Source: Bryocella elongata (lineage in GTDB: Bacteria; Acidobacteriota; Terriglobia; Terriglobales; Acidobacteriaceae). From it: a stretch of 64,000 bases of DNA. The number at the start of each line of letters is the position of its first letter. The first letter of the stretch is position 1. The stretch lies in contig NZ_FNVA01000007.1 of the NCBI RefSeq assembly GCF_900108185.1, forward strand, positions 186,001 through 250,000, read 5' to 3'. The notes beneath the pieces were generated by a model. That model was not told where the DNA came from. It saw only the letters and a program-made list of their open reading frames with translations, and did not search any database. This document shows, piece after piece, positions 47,990-57,014 of this stretch. A program made the translations under genes and the position numbers.

Positions 47990-48175
47990 ATGCCTAATCC
48001 GAAACGGCGCCACTCCAAGCAGCGCACCGCCAAGCGCCGCAGCCACGACTTCCTCACCGCCACCGGTCTCTCGGTTTGCCCCAACTGTGGCGAAAAGAAG
48101 CTGCCGCACCGCATCTGCAAGAAGTGCAAGGTATACGGCCGCAGCACCTACGGCGAGGCCAAGGTCGCGGCGTAA
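47990..48175 (+). CDS. rpmF: 50S ribosomal protein L32
   Basis: A 61-residue protein with MPNPKRRHSKQRTAKRRSHD at the start and a zinc ribbon of four Cys: CPNCG and CKKC. It is a late-assembly 50S protein. It follows yceD and precedes plsX. GGAACTGAC precedes the ATG without a strong purine run, so translation may rely on context. Confidence 0.98.
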   Translation: MPNPKRRHSKQRTAKRRSHDFLTATGLSVCPNCGEKKLPHRICKKCKVYGRSTYGEAKVAA

Positions 48176-48185
48176 GCCGTCGACC

Positions 48186-48209
48186 GCACCGTCGCTCTAC
48201 GGACGGTGC
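48186..48209 (+). terminator. Hairpin after rpmF, weak or partial terminator
   Basis: Arms GCACCGTC (48186-48193) and GACGGTGC (48202-48209). No clean T-run follows (AGCTTGCTTTC), so read-through to plsX is plausible. Confidence 0.45.
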
Positions 48210-48296
48210 AGCTTGCTTTCGCTTTCGGGGTCCTGCTGAAGTTCAGCCGGGCCCGGTTCCATTCCAGAGATACGAGACCAACTGCGCAGCGCATCC

Positions 48297-49310
48297 ATGC
48301 CGATCGACATCGTCCTTGATGCCATGGGGTCGGACAAAGCGCCCGATCCTGAGATTCGTGGCGCGATTCTTGCCGCTCGAACACTGGATGTCCGCGTCCA
48401 CCTCGTGGGACCGGAAGAGATCCTGCGTCCAAAATTGCGTGAGGCGCTGCGTGGCTATCGCCGCCAGGACCGCCCCCCCGTATTCCTCGTCCAGGCCAGC
48501 GAATGGATCACCATGGAGGACAAGGCCGCACAGGCCGTCCGCTCCAAGCGTGACTCGTCCATGCGCGTCGGCCTGAAGATGGTGCGTGAGGGACGAGCCG
48601 CTGGCTTCGTCACCGCCGGCAACACCGGCGCGGCCATGGCTACCGCCAAGATGGTCCTCGGCTCGCTCGCTGGCGTCGATCGCCCCGCACTGGCGACGGT
48701 CTTCCCGACCTCGACCGGTTCGCCCACGCTCGTACTCGACGTAGGCGCCAACTCCGATTGCGACCCCGAAAACCTGGTGCAGTTCGCCTACATGGGCGAC
48801 CGCTATGCGCGCGACGTGCTGCGCATCGCGAACCCGCGCCTCGGCCTGCTCTCCATCGGCGAAGAGGACTCCAAGGGCAACGCTCTCACCAAGGACACCC
48901 TCCCGCTGCTGCGCGAGACGAAGCTGAACTTCATCGGCAACGTCGAAGGCCGCGACCTCTTCAACGGTCGCGTGGACGTCGTGGTCTGCGATGGCTTTGT
49001 TGGCAATGTAGCTCTCAAGACCGCCGAAGGCCTGGCCAAGCTGGTCAACACCAGCCTGCGCGAGAGCCTCAAGTCCACCGTGACCTCGCAGGTAGGAGCT
49101 CTGCTGTCGCAAAAGGCCTTCGCCGCCTTCAAGAAGAGCCTCGACTACACCGAGTACGGTGGAGCTCCGCTGCTGGGCCTCCGCGGCGCGGCCATCGTGG
49201 GCCACGGATCCTCCAACGATCGTGCCATCATGAACGGTATCCGCGTCGCTGCCGAATTCGCCGGCGCGAACGTCGGCGCGAGCATCGAAGCCGCGCTCGC
49301 CAACCGCTAG
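48297..49310 (+). CDS. plsX: Phosphate acyltransferase PlsX
   Basis: A 337-residue enzyme that makes acyl-phosphate from acyl-ACP at the start of membrane lipid synthesis. Family signatures are clear: IVLDAMGSDKAPDPEI, AGFVTAGNTGAAMATAKM, VLDVGANSDCDPENLVQFA, NVEGRDLFNGRVDVVVCDGF and YGGAPLLGLRG. It lies in the conserved yceD-rpmF-plsX order. A small DUF5076 gene follows after 23 bases instead of a fab gene. Confidence 0.96.
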   Translation: MPIDIVLDAMGSDKAPDPEIRGAILAARTLDVRVHLVGPEEILRPKLREALRGYRRQDRPPVFLVQASEWITMEDKAAQAVRSKRDSSMRVGLKMVREGRAAGFVTAGNTGAAMATAKMVLGSLAGVDRPALATVFPTSTGSPTLVLDVGANSDCDPENLVQFAYMGDRYARDVLRIANPRLGLLSIGEEDSKGNALTKDTLPLLRETKLNFIGNVEGRDLFNGRVDVVVCDGFVGNVALKTAEGLAKLVNTSLRESLKSTVTSQVGALLSQKAFAAFKKSLDYTEYGGAPLLGLRGAAIVGHGSSNDRAIMNGIRVAAEFAGANVGASIEAALANR

Positions 49311-49333
49311 GGTTTTCCAGTCAGGAGGCAACG

Positions 49334-49630
49334 ATGGCCAGTCTGAAGTTTCTCGATCCGCCGCCGCCAGCCACACGCGACAAGGCTGCCTTTGAGCTCC
49401 TCCGCGTCTGGGTCGCCGAGCAGGGCCAGCACGTTAGCCTTCGCTCCGGCGTCTGGGAAGATCCTTTCGCCTGGGGCATCGTGCTGGCGGATCTTGCCCG
49501 CCACATCGTGAACGCCGAAGCGATCGCGAAGAAGGACCTCGACCGCGATGCCTACCTGGAGCGCCTCCTCGAAGGCTTCAACGCCGAGATCGAATCGCCC
49601 ACGGACGAACCCGAAGGCGAAATCCAGTAG
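49334..49630 (+). CDS. DUF5076 family protein
   Basis: A 98-residue protein with TCAGGAGG six bases before the ATG at 49334. ATRDKAAFELLRVWVAEQGQ, then WEDPFAWGIVLADLARHI, are the recognisable parts; the family is of unknown function. The gap to plsX is 23 bases, so it is part of the same transcript. The tail is acidic (ESPTDEPEGEIQ). Confidence 0.8.
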   Translation: MASLKFLDPPPPATRDKAAFELLRVWVAEQGQHVSLRSGVWEDPFAWGIVLADLARHIVNAEAIAKKDLDRDAYLERLLEGFNAEIESPTDEPEGEIQ

Positions 49631-49650
49631 CAACTCACCACGAACAACTC

Positions 49651-49932
49651 CTACATCACCCGCGCCACGCGCTCCAGCTCCGCCTGCATCGATTCCGGAG
49701 TAGCGCGCTGCATCTCGAGGCTGGTCGCAATCTTGCGAGCCTCCTGCGAGCAGACGCCGTAGCCCCGCCCCGAAAGAAAGTTCGACACAATCTCCGCCGC
49801 CTGGAACGAATCCACGCTGCTCTGCAGCAACTCGCTGCGCAGCGTCATCAGGTCGGCATGAGTGAATTTTTCAACGTGGGAGCGGTCTTCGCGCGCCGTT
49901 GCCTGGGAATCGTTCTGCATGGTTTGCTTCAC
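49651..49932 (-). CDS. Small helical protein, function unknown
   Basis: A 93-residue protein. I chose the GTG at 49932 because AGGAGGT lies seven bases upstream; the first ATG in frame is four codons further. The product is helical and charged (DLMTLRSELLQSSVDSFQAAEIVSNFL, then a short C-terminal helix). It has no Cys motif and no TM. It ends 21 bases from the DUF5076 gene, convergent. The closeness to the YceD/rpmF/plsX cluster gives no clear clue. Confidence 0.6.
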   Translation of the reverse strand: MKQTMQNDSQATAREDRSHVEKFTHADLMTLRSELLQSSVDSFQAAEIVSNFLSGRGYGVCSQEARKIATSLEMQRATPESMQAELERVARVM

Positions 49933-50227
49933 GGGACCACCTCCTGAATTTCTAGCTACCGCATCGTGTCTTGTTCGGTGCCGCCTGCTCTGTGTTCCGG
50001 AACACCTTTGGTGCGTGCTGCGTATGCCTCGCTCTTTCAGCGAATGGTCTCTGGTTAGAACCCAGACACCGCCTCGGGGTTGCAGCAAAATGCAAAGGAA
50101 GTGCTGCGAAACCCTGCGATTTTTGAACTCGGAGACCGCTTTGGGTTTCATTTTCCGTGTTGCGCAGCGTTCGTACACCGTCCACGGCCACCAAACGGCA
50201 TCTCAGCTCCCGCGATATCCTTGACCT

Positions 50228-51181
50228 ATGACGTCTGTTGTTGAGGGAGCGGTTTCAGTGAGCGCACGTATTCTGGATGGTGTGGCAATCGCAGGGGAGA
50301 TCAAGCAGGAGCTTGCCGGCAAGGTCTCCGCAGCGAAGGACAAGGGATATACCCCCGGCCTGGCAGTGGTTCTGGTCGGCGATGTCGCCGCTTCGCAGAT
50401 CTACGTGCGCAGCAAGATCAAGACCTGCGGCGAGCTCGGCATCTACTCCGAGCTGCATACTCCGCCCTCGACTGTGACCACCGAAGAGCTGCTCGACCTC
50501 GTCGCCCAGCTCAACCTTCGCGATGAGATCGACGGCATCCTCATCCAGCTTCCGCTACCCGACCACGTTGATACCTCGAAGCTCCTCGAAGCGGTCGATC
50601 CGCGCAAGGACGTCGATGGCTTCCACCCCATCAACGCAGGCCGCCTGCTCTCGGGCGCGCCAAAGTCCGAAGTGCTTGCGCCCTGCACGCCCGCCGGCAT
50701 CATGGAGGTTCTCGAGCGCAGCGGCATCCCCGTCGCAGGCCAGCGCGCCGTGGTCCTCGGCCGTTCCAACATCGTGGGTAAGCCCATCGCCGCCATGCTC
50801 ATCAACGCTTCGGCGACCGTCACCGTATGCCACTCGAAGACCAAAGGCATCGCCGACTACACGCGTGAGGCGGACATCCTCGTCGCTGCCATCGGCCGCT
50901 CCGGCTTCGTCACCGCAGACATGGTCCGCCCCGGTGCGACGATCATCGACGTCGGCATCAACCGCATCACGGGCGAAGCCGAGTTCGAAAAGTTCTTCTC
51001 TGCCGATCAGGCTCGCCGTGAAGGCTTCCTCAAGCGCGGCTCCACCATCATCGGAGACGTAGACCCCGCAGCCTTCGCAATCAGCTCCGCCTACACGCCG
51101 GTCCCGGGGGGCGTCGGCGCGCTCACCATCGCCATGCTGATGTCCAACACCGTAAAGGCCGCGGCCATGCGCCGCGCCTAG
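50228..51181 (+). CDS. folD: Methylenetetrahydrofolate dehydrogenase/cyclohydrolase
   Basis: A 317-residue bifunctional enzyme that interconverts 5,10-methylene- and 10-formyl-tetrahydrofolate. The motifs are YVRSKIKTCGELGI (with the catalytic Lys), DGILIQLPLPDHVD, KDVDGFHPINAGRL, the NADP-binding GRSNIVGKP and the closing YTPVPGGVGALTIAMLMSNT. coaE starts 7 bases after its stop, so the two form an operon. Confidence 0.97.
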   Translation: MTSVVEGAVSVSARILDGVAIAGEIKQELAGKVSAAKDKGYTPGLAVVLVGDVAASQIYVRSKIKTCGELGIYSELHTPPSTVTTEELLDLVAQLNLRDEIDGILIQLPLPDHVDTSKLLEAVDPRKDVDGFHPINAGRLLSGAPKSEVLAPCTPAGIMEVLERSGIPVAGQRAVVLGRSNIVGKPIAAMLINASATVTVCHSKTKGIADYTREADILVAAIGRSGFVTADMVRPGATIIDVGINRITGEAEFEKFFSADQARREGFLKRGSTIIGDVDPAAFAISSAYTPVPGGVGALTIAMLMSNTVKAAAMRRA

Positions 51182-51188
51182 GCAACGA

Positions 51189-51851
51189 ATGCTCCGCGTC
51201 GGCCTCACAGGCGAGATGGGCAGCGGCAAGTCCACCGTGGCGCGCCTGCTGGCGGAGCACGGCGCTGTCGTGCTCTCGTCCGACGAGATGGGCCGCACGA
51301 TGATGCAGCCCGGCCAGCCTGTCTATGCAGCCATCGTCGCCAGCTTCGGCCCCGGCGTCGTGCAACCCGATGGCTCGCTGGATCGTCGCGAGCTCGCCCG
51401 CCTGGCCTTCGATCCCGCCCACCCCCGCGTGGAAGAGCTCAACGCCATCGTGCACCCGGCCGTGATTGGAGAGCAGGCACGCCAGATCGAAGGGCTGCAG
51501 CGCACCAATCCGAACGCCCTCGTCGTGGTCGAGTCGGCGCTAATCTTTTCCGCCAGAGACGGCGCAACCCCCTGGCGGGATCGCTTCGATGCGATTGTGC
51601 TGGTGACCGCTCCCGAGGCCGTGAAGATTGCCCGCTTCGTCCGGCGCTCCTCCGCAGGCCGCGACCTCACGCCAGCGGAACGCGCCATGCTTGAAGCCGA
51701 CGCCCGCGCCCGCCTCGCGAAACAGGCCATCACTCCCGAACAGAGAGCACATTGCCTCGTCCTCGAGAACAGCGGCGCTCTCCCCTCACTGGAGGCGAGA
51801 GTCAATGAGCTCTGGCTGACGCTACAATCTCTGGGAAATCAGAAGCTGTAG
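51189..51851 (+). CDS. coaE: Dephospho-CoA kinase
   Basis: A 220-residue P-loop kinase for the last step of coenzyme A synthesis. Walker A is GEMGSGKSTVARLL; SSDEMGR and LAFDPAHPRVEELNAIVHP follow; the lid region has RFVRRSSAGRD. It begins 7 bases after folD. Its stop codon lies inside the left arm of the palindrome at 51844-51931. Confidence 0.96.
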   Translation: MLRVGLTGEMGSGKSTVARLLAEHGAVVLSSDEMGRTMMQPGQPVYAAIVASFGPGVVQPDGSLDRRELARLAFDPAHPRVEELNAIVHPAVIGEQARQIEGLQRTNPNALVVVESALIFSARDGATPWRDRFDAIVLVTAPEAVKIARFVRRSSAGRDLTPAERAMLEADARARLAKQAITPEQRAHCLVLENSGALPSLEARVNELWLTLQSLGNQKL

Positions 51852-51931
51852 AGGAACGAGGTCTTCAGGCTTTGAGGCACGAGAGTTCCTCCTCGCTCCT
51901 GATCCCCTGCAAACCTCGCGCCTCTACAGCT
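51844..51931. repeat. Long nested palindrome (CTGTAGAG family) between coaE and the next gene
   Basis: Left arm 51844-51862 (AGCTGTAGAGG..CGAGGT) and right arm 51913-51931 (ACCTCG..CCTCTACAGCT) pair over 11 and 6 bases with a two-base mismatch between. The loop holds GAGG/CCTC words. It shares CTGTAGAGnnAyGAGGTCTTCAG with 18290-18341, 33 kb away. Confidence 0.8.
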
Positions 51932-51957
51932 CATCTTGCTCGTACCACGGAGGAACC

Positions 51958-52311
51958 TTGCGAGATTTTCGTTCCCTTGATGTCTGGCGTAAATCCCATG
52001 CCTTGACACTGCAGATCCATCGTTTGACCGAAGCCTTCCCGAAGGCCGAATCGGCCGGTCTTGGCGGAACGATGCGTCGCTGGTCGGCGAACATGACCAT
52101 GAAGATTGCAGAAGCCTGTGGCCGGGACACACCCTTCGACTATGTCGCGTCCCTTCGCCAATCGCGTGGATTTGCAACGGAGCTCGAATACCAGCTCCTC
52201 CTCGCCCGAGACCTCACCTTCCTCGTCGAAGGATCTTACGACCCCATCCAAAATGACCTCGTGGAAGTGCGCAAGATGCTTACCGGGCTCATTCGCTCGC
52301 AGGCAGTTTGA
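51958..52311 (+). CDS. Four-helix bundle protein (S23/23S-rRNA intervening-sequence type)
   Basis: A 117-residue helical protein. It starts with [20 protein letters not shown], the usual beginning of this family, with [15 protein letters not shown] and [12 protein letters not shown] later. The start is a TTG at 51958 with GGAGG four bases upstream. These proteins are often encoded alone or in rRNA intervening sequences; their role is unknown. ahcY follows 26 bases later. Confidence 0.85.
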   Translation: MRDFRSLDVWRKSHALTLQIHRLTEAFPKAESAGLGGTMRRWSANMTMKIAEACGRDTPFDYVASLRQSRGFATELEYQLLLARDLTFLVEGSYDPIQNDLVEVRKMLTGLIRSQAV

Positions 52312-52337
52312 TATCCTCAACCTTGATTGGAGACACA

Positions 52338-53762
52338 ATGACGACTGGTGTTTTGCAGCAGCTGGACTACAAGGTCGCGGACATCTCGCTCGCGGAGTGG
52401 GGCCGCAAGGAACTGACGATTGCCGAGGCGGAGATGCCCGGCCTCATGGCGATTCGCGCCAAGTACGCCCCGCTGCAGCCTCTCAAGGGCGTTCGCATCA
52501 CGGGCTCGCTGCACATGACGATCCAGACCGGTGTGCTCATCGAGACGCTCGTCGCCCTCGGCGCCACCGTGCGCTGGGCCTCCTGCAACATCTTCTCCAC
52601 CCAGGATCACGCCGCCGCAGCCATCGCTGCCTCTGGCGTTCCCGTCTTCGCCTGGAAGGGCGAGACCCTGGAAGAGTACTGGTGGTGCACAGACCAGGCG
52701 CTCCGTCACGAAGGTGGCCTCGGGCCGCAGCTCGTCGTTGATGATGGCGGCGACGTCACCCTGCTCATCCACAAGGGCTACGAGCTCGAAGCCGGGCAGC
52801 GTGAGTGGGTCGACTCTGAAGCGCACTCCGGCGAAGAGGCCATCATCAAGGCCCTCCTCAAGAAGGTGCATGCGGAAGATCCGCAGCGCTGGCACAACGT
52901 CGCCAAGGAGTGGCGTGGCGTCTCCGAAGAGACCACCACCGGCGTTCACCGCCTCTACAAGATGATGGAGCAGGGTCTGCTGCTGGTGCCCGCCATCAAC
53001 GTCAACGACTCCGTCACCAAGTCGAAGTTCGACAACCTCTACGGCTGCCGTGAGTCCCTCGTCGATGGCATCAAGCGCGCCACCGACGTCATGATCGCTG
53101 GCAAGGTCGCCGTCGTCTGCGGCTATGGCGACGTAGGCAAGGGCTCGGCGAAGTCTCTGCGTGGCCTCGGCGCCCGCGTCATCGTCACGGAGATCGATCC
53201 CATCAACGCCCTCCAGGCCGCGATGGAAGGCTACGAAGTCACCACGATCGAGGACACCCTCGGCATCGGCGACATCTACGTCACGACCACCGGCAACGTC
53301 GACATCATCACGCTCGAGCACATGCGTCTGATGAAGGACCAGGCCATCGTCTGCAACATCGGCCACTTCGACAACGAGATCCAGATGGCCGAGCTCGAAG
53401 CCTCTGACGCCGTCCGCCTCAACATCAAGCCACAGGTCGATCAGTACACCTTCCCGAATGGACCGTCGATCTTCATCCTCGCCGAGGGACGTCTCGTGAA
53501 CCTCGGCTGCGCCACCGGCCATCCGAGCTTTGTGATGTCCAACAGCTTCTCCAACCAGACGCTCGCGCAGCTCGATCTCTGGGCCAACAAGGACACCTAC
53601 AAGGTCGGCGTCTACACGCTCTCCAAGAAGCTCGATGAAGAGGTCGCTCGCCTCCACCTCGAGAAGATCGGCGTGAAGCTCACGACGCTCTCGAAGAAGC
53701 AGGCTGACTATCTCGGCGTCTCGGTCGAAGGCCCCTACAAGCCCGACCACTATCGCTACTAA
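52338..53762 (+). CDS. ahcY: Adenosylhomocysteinase
   Basis: A 474-residue NAD-dependent enzyme that splits S-adenosylhomocysteine into adenosine and homocysteine. [27 protein letters not shown], the NAD-binding [15 protein letters not shown] and [12 protein letters not shown] are typical, and the C-terminus PYKPDHYRY is the family's usual end. The ATG at 52338 has GGAGA upstream. The gene ends 44 bases before the composite terminator at 53806-53835. Confidence 0.97.
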   Translation: MTTGVLQQLDYKVADISLAEWGRKELTIAEAEMPGLMAIRAKYAPLQPLKGVRITGSLHMTIQTGVLIETLVALGATVRWASCNIFSTQDHAAAAIAASGVPVFAWKGETLEEYWWCTDQALRHEGGLGPQLVVDDGGDVTLLIHKGYELEAGQREWVDSEAHSGEEAIIKALLKKVHAEDPQRWHNVAKEWRGVSEETTTGVHRLYKMMEQGLLLVPAINVNDSVTKSKFDNLYGCRESLVDGIKRATDVMIAGKVAVVCGYGDVGKGSAKSLRGLGARVIVTEIDPINALQAAMEGYEVTTIEDTLGIGDIYVTTTGNVDIITLEHMRLMKDQAIVCNIGHFDNEIQMAELEASDAVRLNIKPQVDQYTFPNGPSIFILAEGRLVNLGCATGHPSFVMSNSFSNQTLAQLDLWANKDTYKVGVYTLSKKLDEEVARLHLEKIGVKLTTLSKKQADYLGVSVEGPYKPDHYRY

Positions 53763-53774
53763 GTGAGTAGAGGT

Positions 53775-53859
53775 CAGTGAGTAGAGAGTAGATCTCAGGA
53801 AACTGGAAAGGCCGCCAAGCAATTGGCGGCCTTTCTCGTCCACTACTCACTACTCACTG
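53775..53859. repeat. Composite inverted repeat (GTGAGTAG words) around a terminator
   Basis: Left arm at 53775-53791 pairs with the right arm at 53843-53859 at 16 of 17 positions, and an extra GTGAGTAG lies at 53763-53770. The terminator hairpin at 53806-53835 is nested inside. It lies between the convergent ahcY (+) and the gene at 53862 (-), whose stop codon follows three bases after the right arm. Confidence 0.85.
53806..53835. terminator. Bidirectional 13-bp hairpin terminator
   Basis: Arms GAAAGGCCGCCAA (53806-53818) and the exact complement (53823-53835), loop GCAA, between ahcY and the gene at 53862. Confidence 0.85.
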
Positions 53860-53861
53860 CC

Positions 53862-54215
53862 TTACCGCGGCGGCACTCCCGGATCGGTCGCCGCATTGTG
53901 CTTATCGCGATAGATTCTTGCCGACTCCACATTCTGCTGGCGTGCCAGCGTGTGACGATCCTGCGCCGTCAGGTGGCCATTGTCCTGGGCACGCATGCCG
54001 CGCTCTTCGCGGTTGATGCCACGCTCCTGACGCTCCAGGTGAGCCGTCTCATGCGGTGTCAGCTGGCCGCTGCGATCGCCCTGCGCGATGCGGGACTGCT
54101 GATACCCCTTGCGTGCTGCAATGTGGTGTCGCTCGCCATAGGTGGTCTGCGCGAAAACGCTGGTCGCAGGGAACGCGACGAGCGATGCTGCAAGGAAGAT
54201 CGTCTTGATGTTCAT
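53862..54215 (-). CDS. Small secreted protein with repeated G-x-LT-x-x-E type helices
   Basis: A 117-residue protein: signal peptide (IFLAASLVAFPATSVFAQ) and a highly charged mature part. Two similar segments are visible: RIAQGDRSGQLTPHETAHLE and RAQDNGHLTAQDRHTLARQ, each with D/NG-x-LT followed by a helix, faintly like degenerate EF-hands. The tail is KHNAATDPG. Related proteins occur in several soil bacteria; I recall no established function. GAGAGGA lies upstream of the ATG at 54215. Confidence 0.7.
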   Translation of the reverse strand: MNIKTIFLAASLVAFPATSVFAQTTYGERHHIAARKGYQQSRIAQGDRSGQLTPHETAHLERQERGINREERGMRAQDNGHLTAQDRHTLARQQNVESARIYRDKHNAATDPGVPPR

Positions 54216-54441
54216 GGCCGGTGTCCTCTCTCAATCTCGCGCACTGGTTGGGTTCATGCTGCCAGCGCGTACGGATAGAAGGACACACTCTCAACGCTGC
54301 GAGTTGCGCCTTAGGACGGGACTATATTTTCGAGGTTTCAAGCAACATTTCGGCGTCGACCGTGTCCGCGCGCAACGCCCAAGAGCACTTCGATCCCATC
54401 GAATCGAACCTGTCTATTCGCTATTCGCTTGCAGCTATTCG

Positions 54442-55203
54442 CTATGAACCGGGCGAGTCGTAGTCCACAGCCACATACGCCGACACGCCGGGGCTGCTCG
54501 TTCCATTCGGGGCATCCATCACCACCACCGTCCGCACCGAACCGCCGTTGTAGCCCAGCTCCGGTCCCGTCAGGTAGGTCGTCGTCGTGGACGTCGGCAC
54601 GGTACCCGTCGGTACCACCACGATGGAGTACGTTCCCGAAGGCAGGTTCACGTAGCCCGAGTTCGTGCCAAAGGTCATCGCGGTGTAGTTCGAGATCAAC
54701 GCCGTGCTGGCCAGCTTGCCCGTCGACGACACCAGGTACACATCCACGCCGCTCACCTTGGTCGCTTCGTCGATCACGCGTACCGAGATGTTGCCGCTGG
54801 GCGCTGCCGTCGTCTGGTCCGTCAGGATCGTCTCCTGCAGCGTTGCCAGGCTGCCGCCGAGAATCACCGTGTACTGCTTGCCTGCTCCCATGCCCTGGCT
54901 CGCCGTCGCCAGCGCCGTCTTGCTGCCCGCGGTATCTGCCGTCACGGTGTAGGCCGCAGGATTCACCGGAACGTACGATGTGCCCTGGTCAAACCCCACG
55001 TTGTAGGCCAGCGCCGCCGAATTGGCGTAGAAGTCGATGCCCGGTGCGTTCTGCGAGGCCTGGATGAACCGCACCTGCGCATAGTTGCCGAAACCAACGT
55101 CCACGACCTGGCAACCGGACAGCGTCAGCATGACAGCCAGCCCCGCGCCGAGGCGCAGGAGTTGCTGCGGAGAGGCAAGTTGGCGGGTACTCTGGCGGCG
55201 CAT
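54442..55203 (-). CDS. DUF4397 domain-containing lipoprotein
   Basis: A 253-residue lipoprotein with lipobox LTLSGC. The mature protein matches DUF4397: QVRFIQASQNAPGIDFYAN, QGTSYVPVNPAAYTVTADTAG, and later VRVIDEATKVSGVDVYLVS and GYVNLPSGTYSIVVVPTGT, that is two immunoglobulin-like copies. Probably exported to the outer membrane or surface; no ligand is known. The ATG at 55203 starts the signal; an in-frame ATG at 55230 is an alternative. Confidence 0.85.
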   Translation of the reverse strand: MRRQSTRQLASPQQLLRLGAGLAVMLTLSGCQVVDVGFGNYAQVRFIQASQNAPGIDFYANSAALAYNVGFDQGTSYVPVNPAAYTVTADTAGSKTALATASQGMGAGKQYTVILGGSLATLQETILTDQTTAAPSGNISVRVIDEATKVSGVDVYLVSSTGKLASTALISNYTAMTFGTNSGYVNLPSGTYSIVVVPTGTVPTSTTTTYLTGPELGYNGGSVRTVVVMDAPNGTSSPGVSAYVAVDYDSPGS

Positions 55204-55360
55204 AAGGGTCACTGGCCCCGGTTCGTGCATTGGACGGGCTGGCTCCAATGTAACGCTACCCGACCCTGTGTGGAGGGCAAAATGGCACTCGCGGGGGAGT
55301 GCCGAGGCAATCACCCCCGCCCCCGGCGCGTCACGGTGACCCTTCGCGCCCCCGCGCGGC

Positions 55361-55412
55361 AAAAAATCAGCCCTGCAAGGAGCCTTCATTGAAGGCATCA
55401 ACTTGCAGGGCT
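55361..55412 (-). terminator. Rho-independent terminator of the helix-hairpin-helix gene
   Basis: On the minus strand arms AGCCCTGCAA (55412-55403) and TTGCAGGGCT (55378-55369) enclose an inner GCCTTC/GAAGGC stem, followed by a run of six T (55366-55361). Confidence 0.8.
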
Positions 55413-55541
55413 AGCTCTTGTTTGCTGCTGGTTTCACACTACTGCAGCGATCCCCTATCGAAAGGCCAGCAAATCCCTGAAACCCTGTATCTTTCGATGG
55501 AAAAGTGCCATACCGACGCAAACACAGGCATGGCGGCCGCC

Positions 55542-55946
55542 TCATCGCTGCGACGCTGGACCAGCGCCCTGGGTAGCCGTCGCCCGGTGCGCCACGATGC
55601 GGTCCCGGATCCGCTCGTAGGCCGCCGTCGGCAGAATTCCCCGGCGCACCAGCGAGTTCTTCGCGTGATACGGCCTTCCGGCGATGATCCGGCGGGCATA
55701 CTCGGCGCCCATTCCCGGCAGAGCTTTCAGCTGCTCAAACGTTGCCGTATTCAGGTCGAGCAGGCCGCCCGGGGCCACATGCCCGCCCGCCGGGCTCCTA
55801 GCCGCAGGCGGGGGAAGGTAGTATCCGGGAGGTCGCATCTCCTGCGTCCCGCCGCGCCCTGCAAATCCCACGAACAGCAGCGCCACAGCCGCCAGCCGCC
55901 ATCGCGACCTCGACGTTCCCGTTCCTCGGGCGTTCCTTCGCGGCAT
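55542..55946 (-). CDS. ComEA-like helix-hairpin-helix protein
   Basis: A 134-residue protein: a basic N-terminal signal/anchor (RWRLAAVALLFVGFAGRG), a short Pro-rich linker and one helix-hairpin-helix domain (DLNTATFEQLKALPGMGAEYARRI, then RRGILPTAAYERIRDRI). ComEA-type proteins bind DNA at the outer face of the membrane during uptake; single HhH copies also occur in unrelated small proteins. I set the start at 55946. Its neighbours give no competence context. A terminator follows at 55412-55361. Confidence 0.75.
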   Translation of the reverse strand: MPRRNARGTGTSRSRWRLAAVALLFVGFAGRGGTQEMRPPGYYLPPPAARSPAGGHVAPGGLLDLNTATFEQLKALPGMGAEYARRIIAGRPYHAKNSLVRRGILPTAAYERIRDRIVAHRATATQGAGPASQR

Positions 55947-56142
55947 AGCGTGGGGCTCCGTTGCAAGTGTGCCGATTTCAGGCCAGCATACTCCGCCGCC
56001 TCCCCCGCTCGAGCTATCCAGCGCAAGCTCGCGCTGCGCTACACTCCGCCTGAGCCGCCTGCGGCCTCTCTTCAGGGGCATGCATGCTTGCGGTAAAGAC
56101 AGGGGCAAAAGATTTGCGCCAAACGATCGTGAAGGAGCGTAC

Positions 56143-56910
56143 GTGACCCAGCACAAACGAGACCGGCCAGCAGGGGCGCGCGTGAAGCTCATCATGGCGG
56201 CCCTGACCTCTGCCATCCTGCTCCTCGCGGCCTCGCCCGCCCCTGCCCAGCAGTCCGGCCCCAATCAGGTCCTCTTTGGCGGCAAGCTCATCGATGGCAT
56301 CGGCTCCGACATCCAGCGCGTCACGCCCCTCGCCGCTGGCAGGCTCGCCGTAAGCCACCCTTCGCCCATCTTCCCACCGACAGCCAAACTCACCTCCGGC
56401 GCGCTCGTCAAGGTGCTCATCGAGGTCGACGAGAAGGGAACTGTCTCCAACATCCTCGGCGTCGACGGGCCCGCTGACCTCACCTCCAACGCCTCCTCCG
56501 CCGTCCAGACCTGGACCTTCCGCCCCTATATCCATGCCGGCAAAGCGACACCGATCGTCACGACGATTCCGCTGCTCTTCCAGCCTGCCCAGGGCAGCTC
56601 GCCGGCGCAGGTGCTCTACGTCCCCTCGACGATCCGCATCTCCGGCGGCGTCCTCGCCGGGCTGAACGAGCATAAGGTCATCCCGCAACGCATCACCGGA
56701 GCCGTCTCCGGCACTGTGGTGCTGCAGGTCCTGGTCGATCCCCACGGCTACGTCGCCGCCGCCACCGCAACCTCCGGCCCGCTCGCGCTCCACGCCGCCT
56801 GCGAGGACGCCGTGATGCAGTGGCGCTACCAGCCCTACCTGCTCAACGGCGAACCCACCTGGGTCGAATCCACCGTGGTCATCCGCTACAACGTCGGCAC
56901 GCCTCAGTAA
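56143..56910 (+). CDS. Periplasmic protein with two TonB C-terminal-like domains
   Basis: A 255-residue protein. I chose the GTG at 56143 because AAGGAG lies seven bases upstream and the basic n-region and signal (IMAALTSAILLLAASPAPA) follow. Two TonB_C-like modules cover residues ~45-140 (ending AVQTWTFRPYIHAGKAT) and ~165-250 (AVMQWRYQPYLLNGEPTW). There is no proline-rich spacer typical of TonB. Such proteins are common in acidobacteria; whether they touch TonB-dependent receptors is unknown. Confidence 0.8.
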   Translation: MTQHKRDRPAGARVKLIMAALTSAILLLAASPAPAQQSGPNQVLFGGKLIDGIGSDIQRVTPLAAGRLAVSHPSPIFPPTAKLTSGALVKVLIEVDEKGTVSNILGVDGPADLTSNASSAVQTWTFRPYIHAGKATPIVTTIPLLFQPAQGSSPAQVLYVPSTIRISGGVLAGLNEHKVIPQRITGAVSGTVVLQVLVDPHGYVAAATATSGPLALHAACEDAVMQWRYQPYLLNGEPTWVESTVVIRYNVGTPQ

Positions 56911-57014
56911 GATCCAGCACGACCTGCAGGGCGCTGCTTCAGTCGGGCCACATCGTTCGATCAAGAGGGGCTTCAGCCCCTGAGGTACGCTGGAGCACAC
57001 AACCCGGAGACCCC

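Noticed and set aside
52317-53843. 508-codon open frame on the minus strand
   Set aside because: Antisense to ahcY, with composition typical of complement frames.
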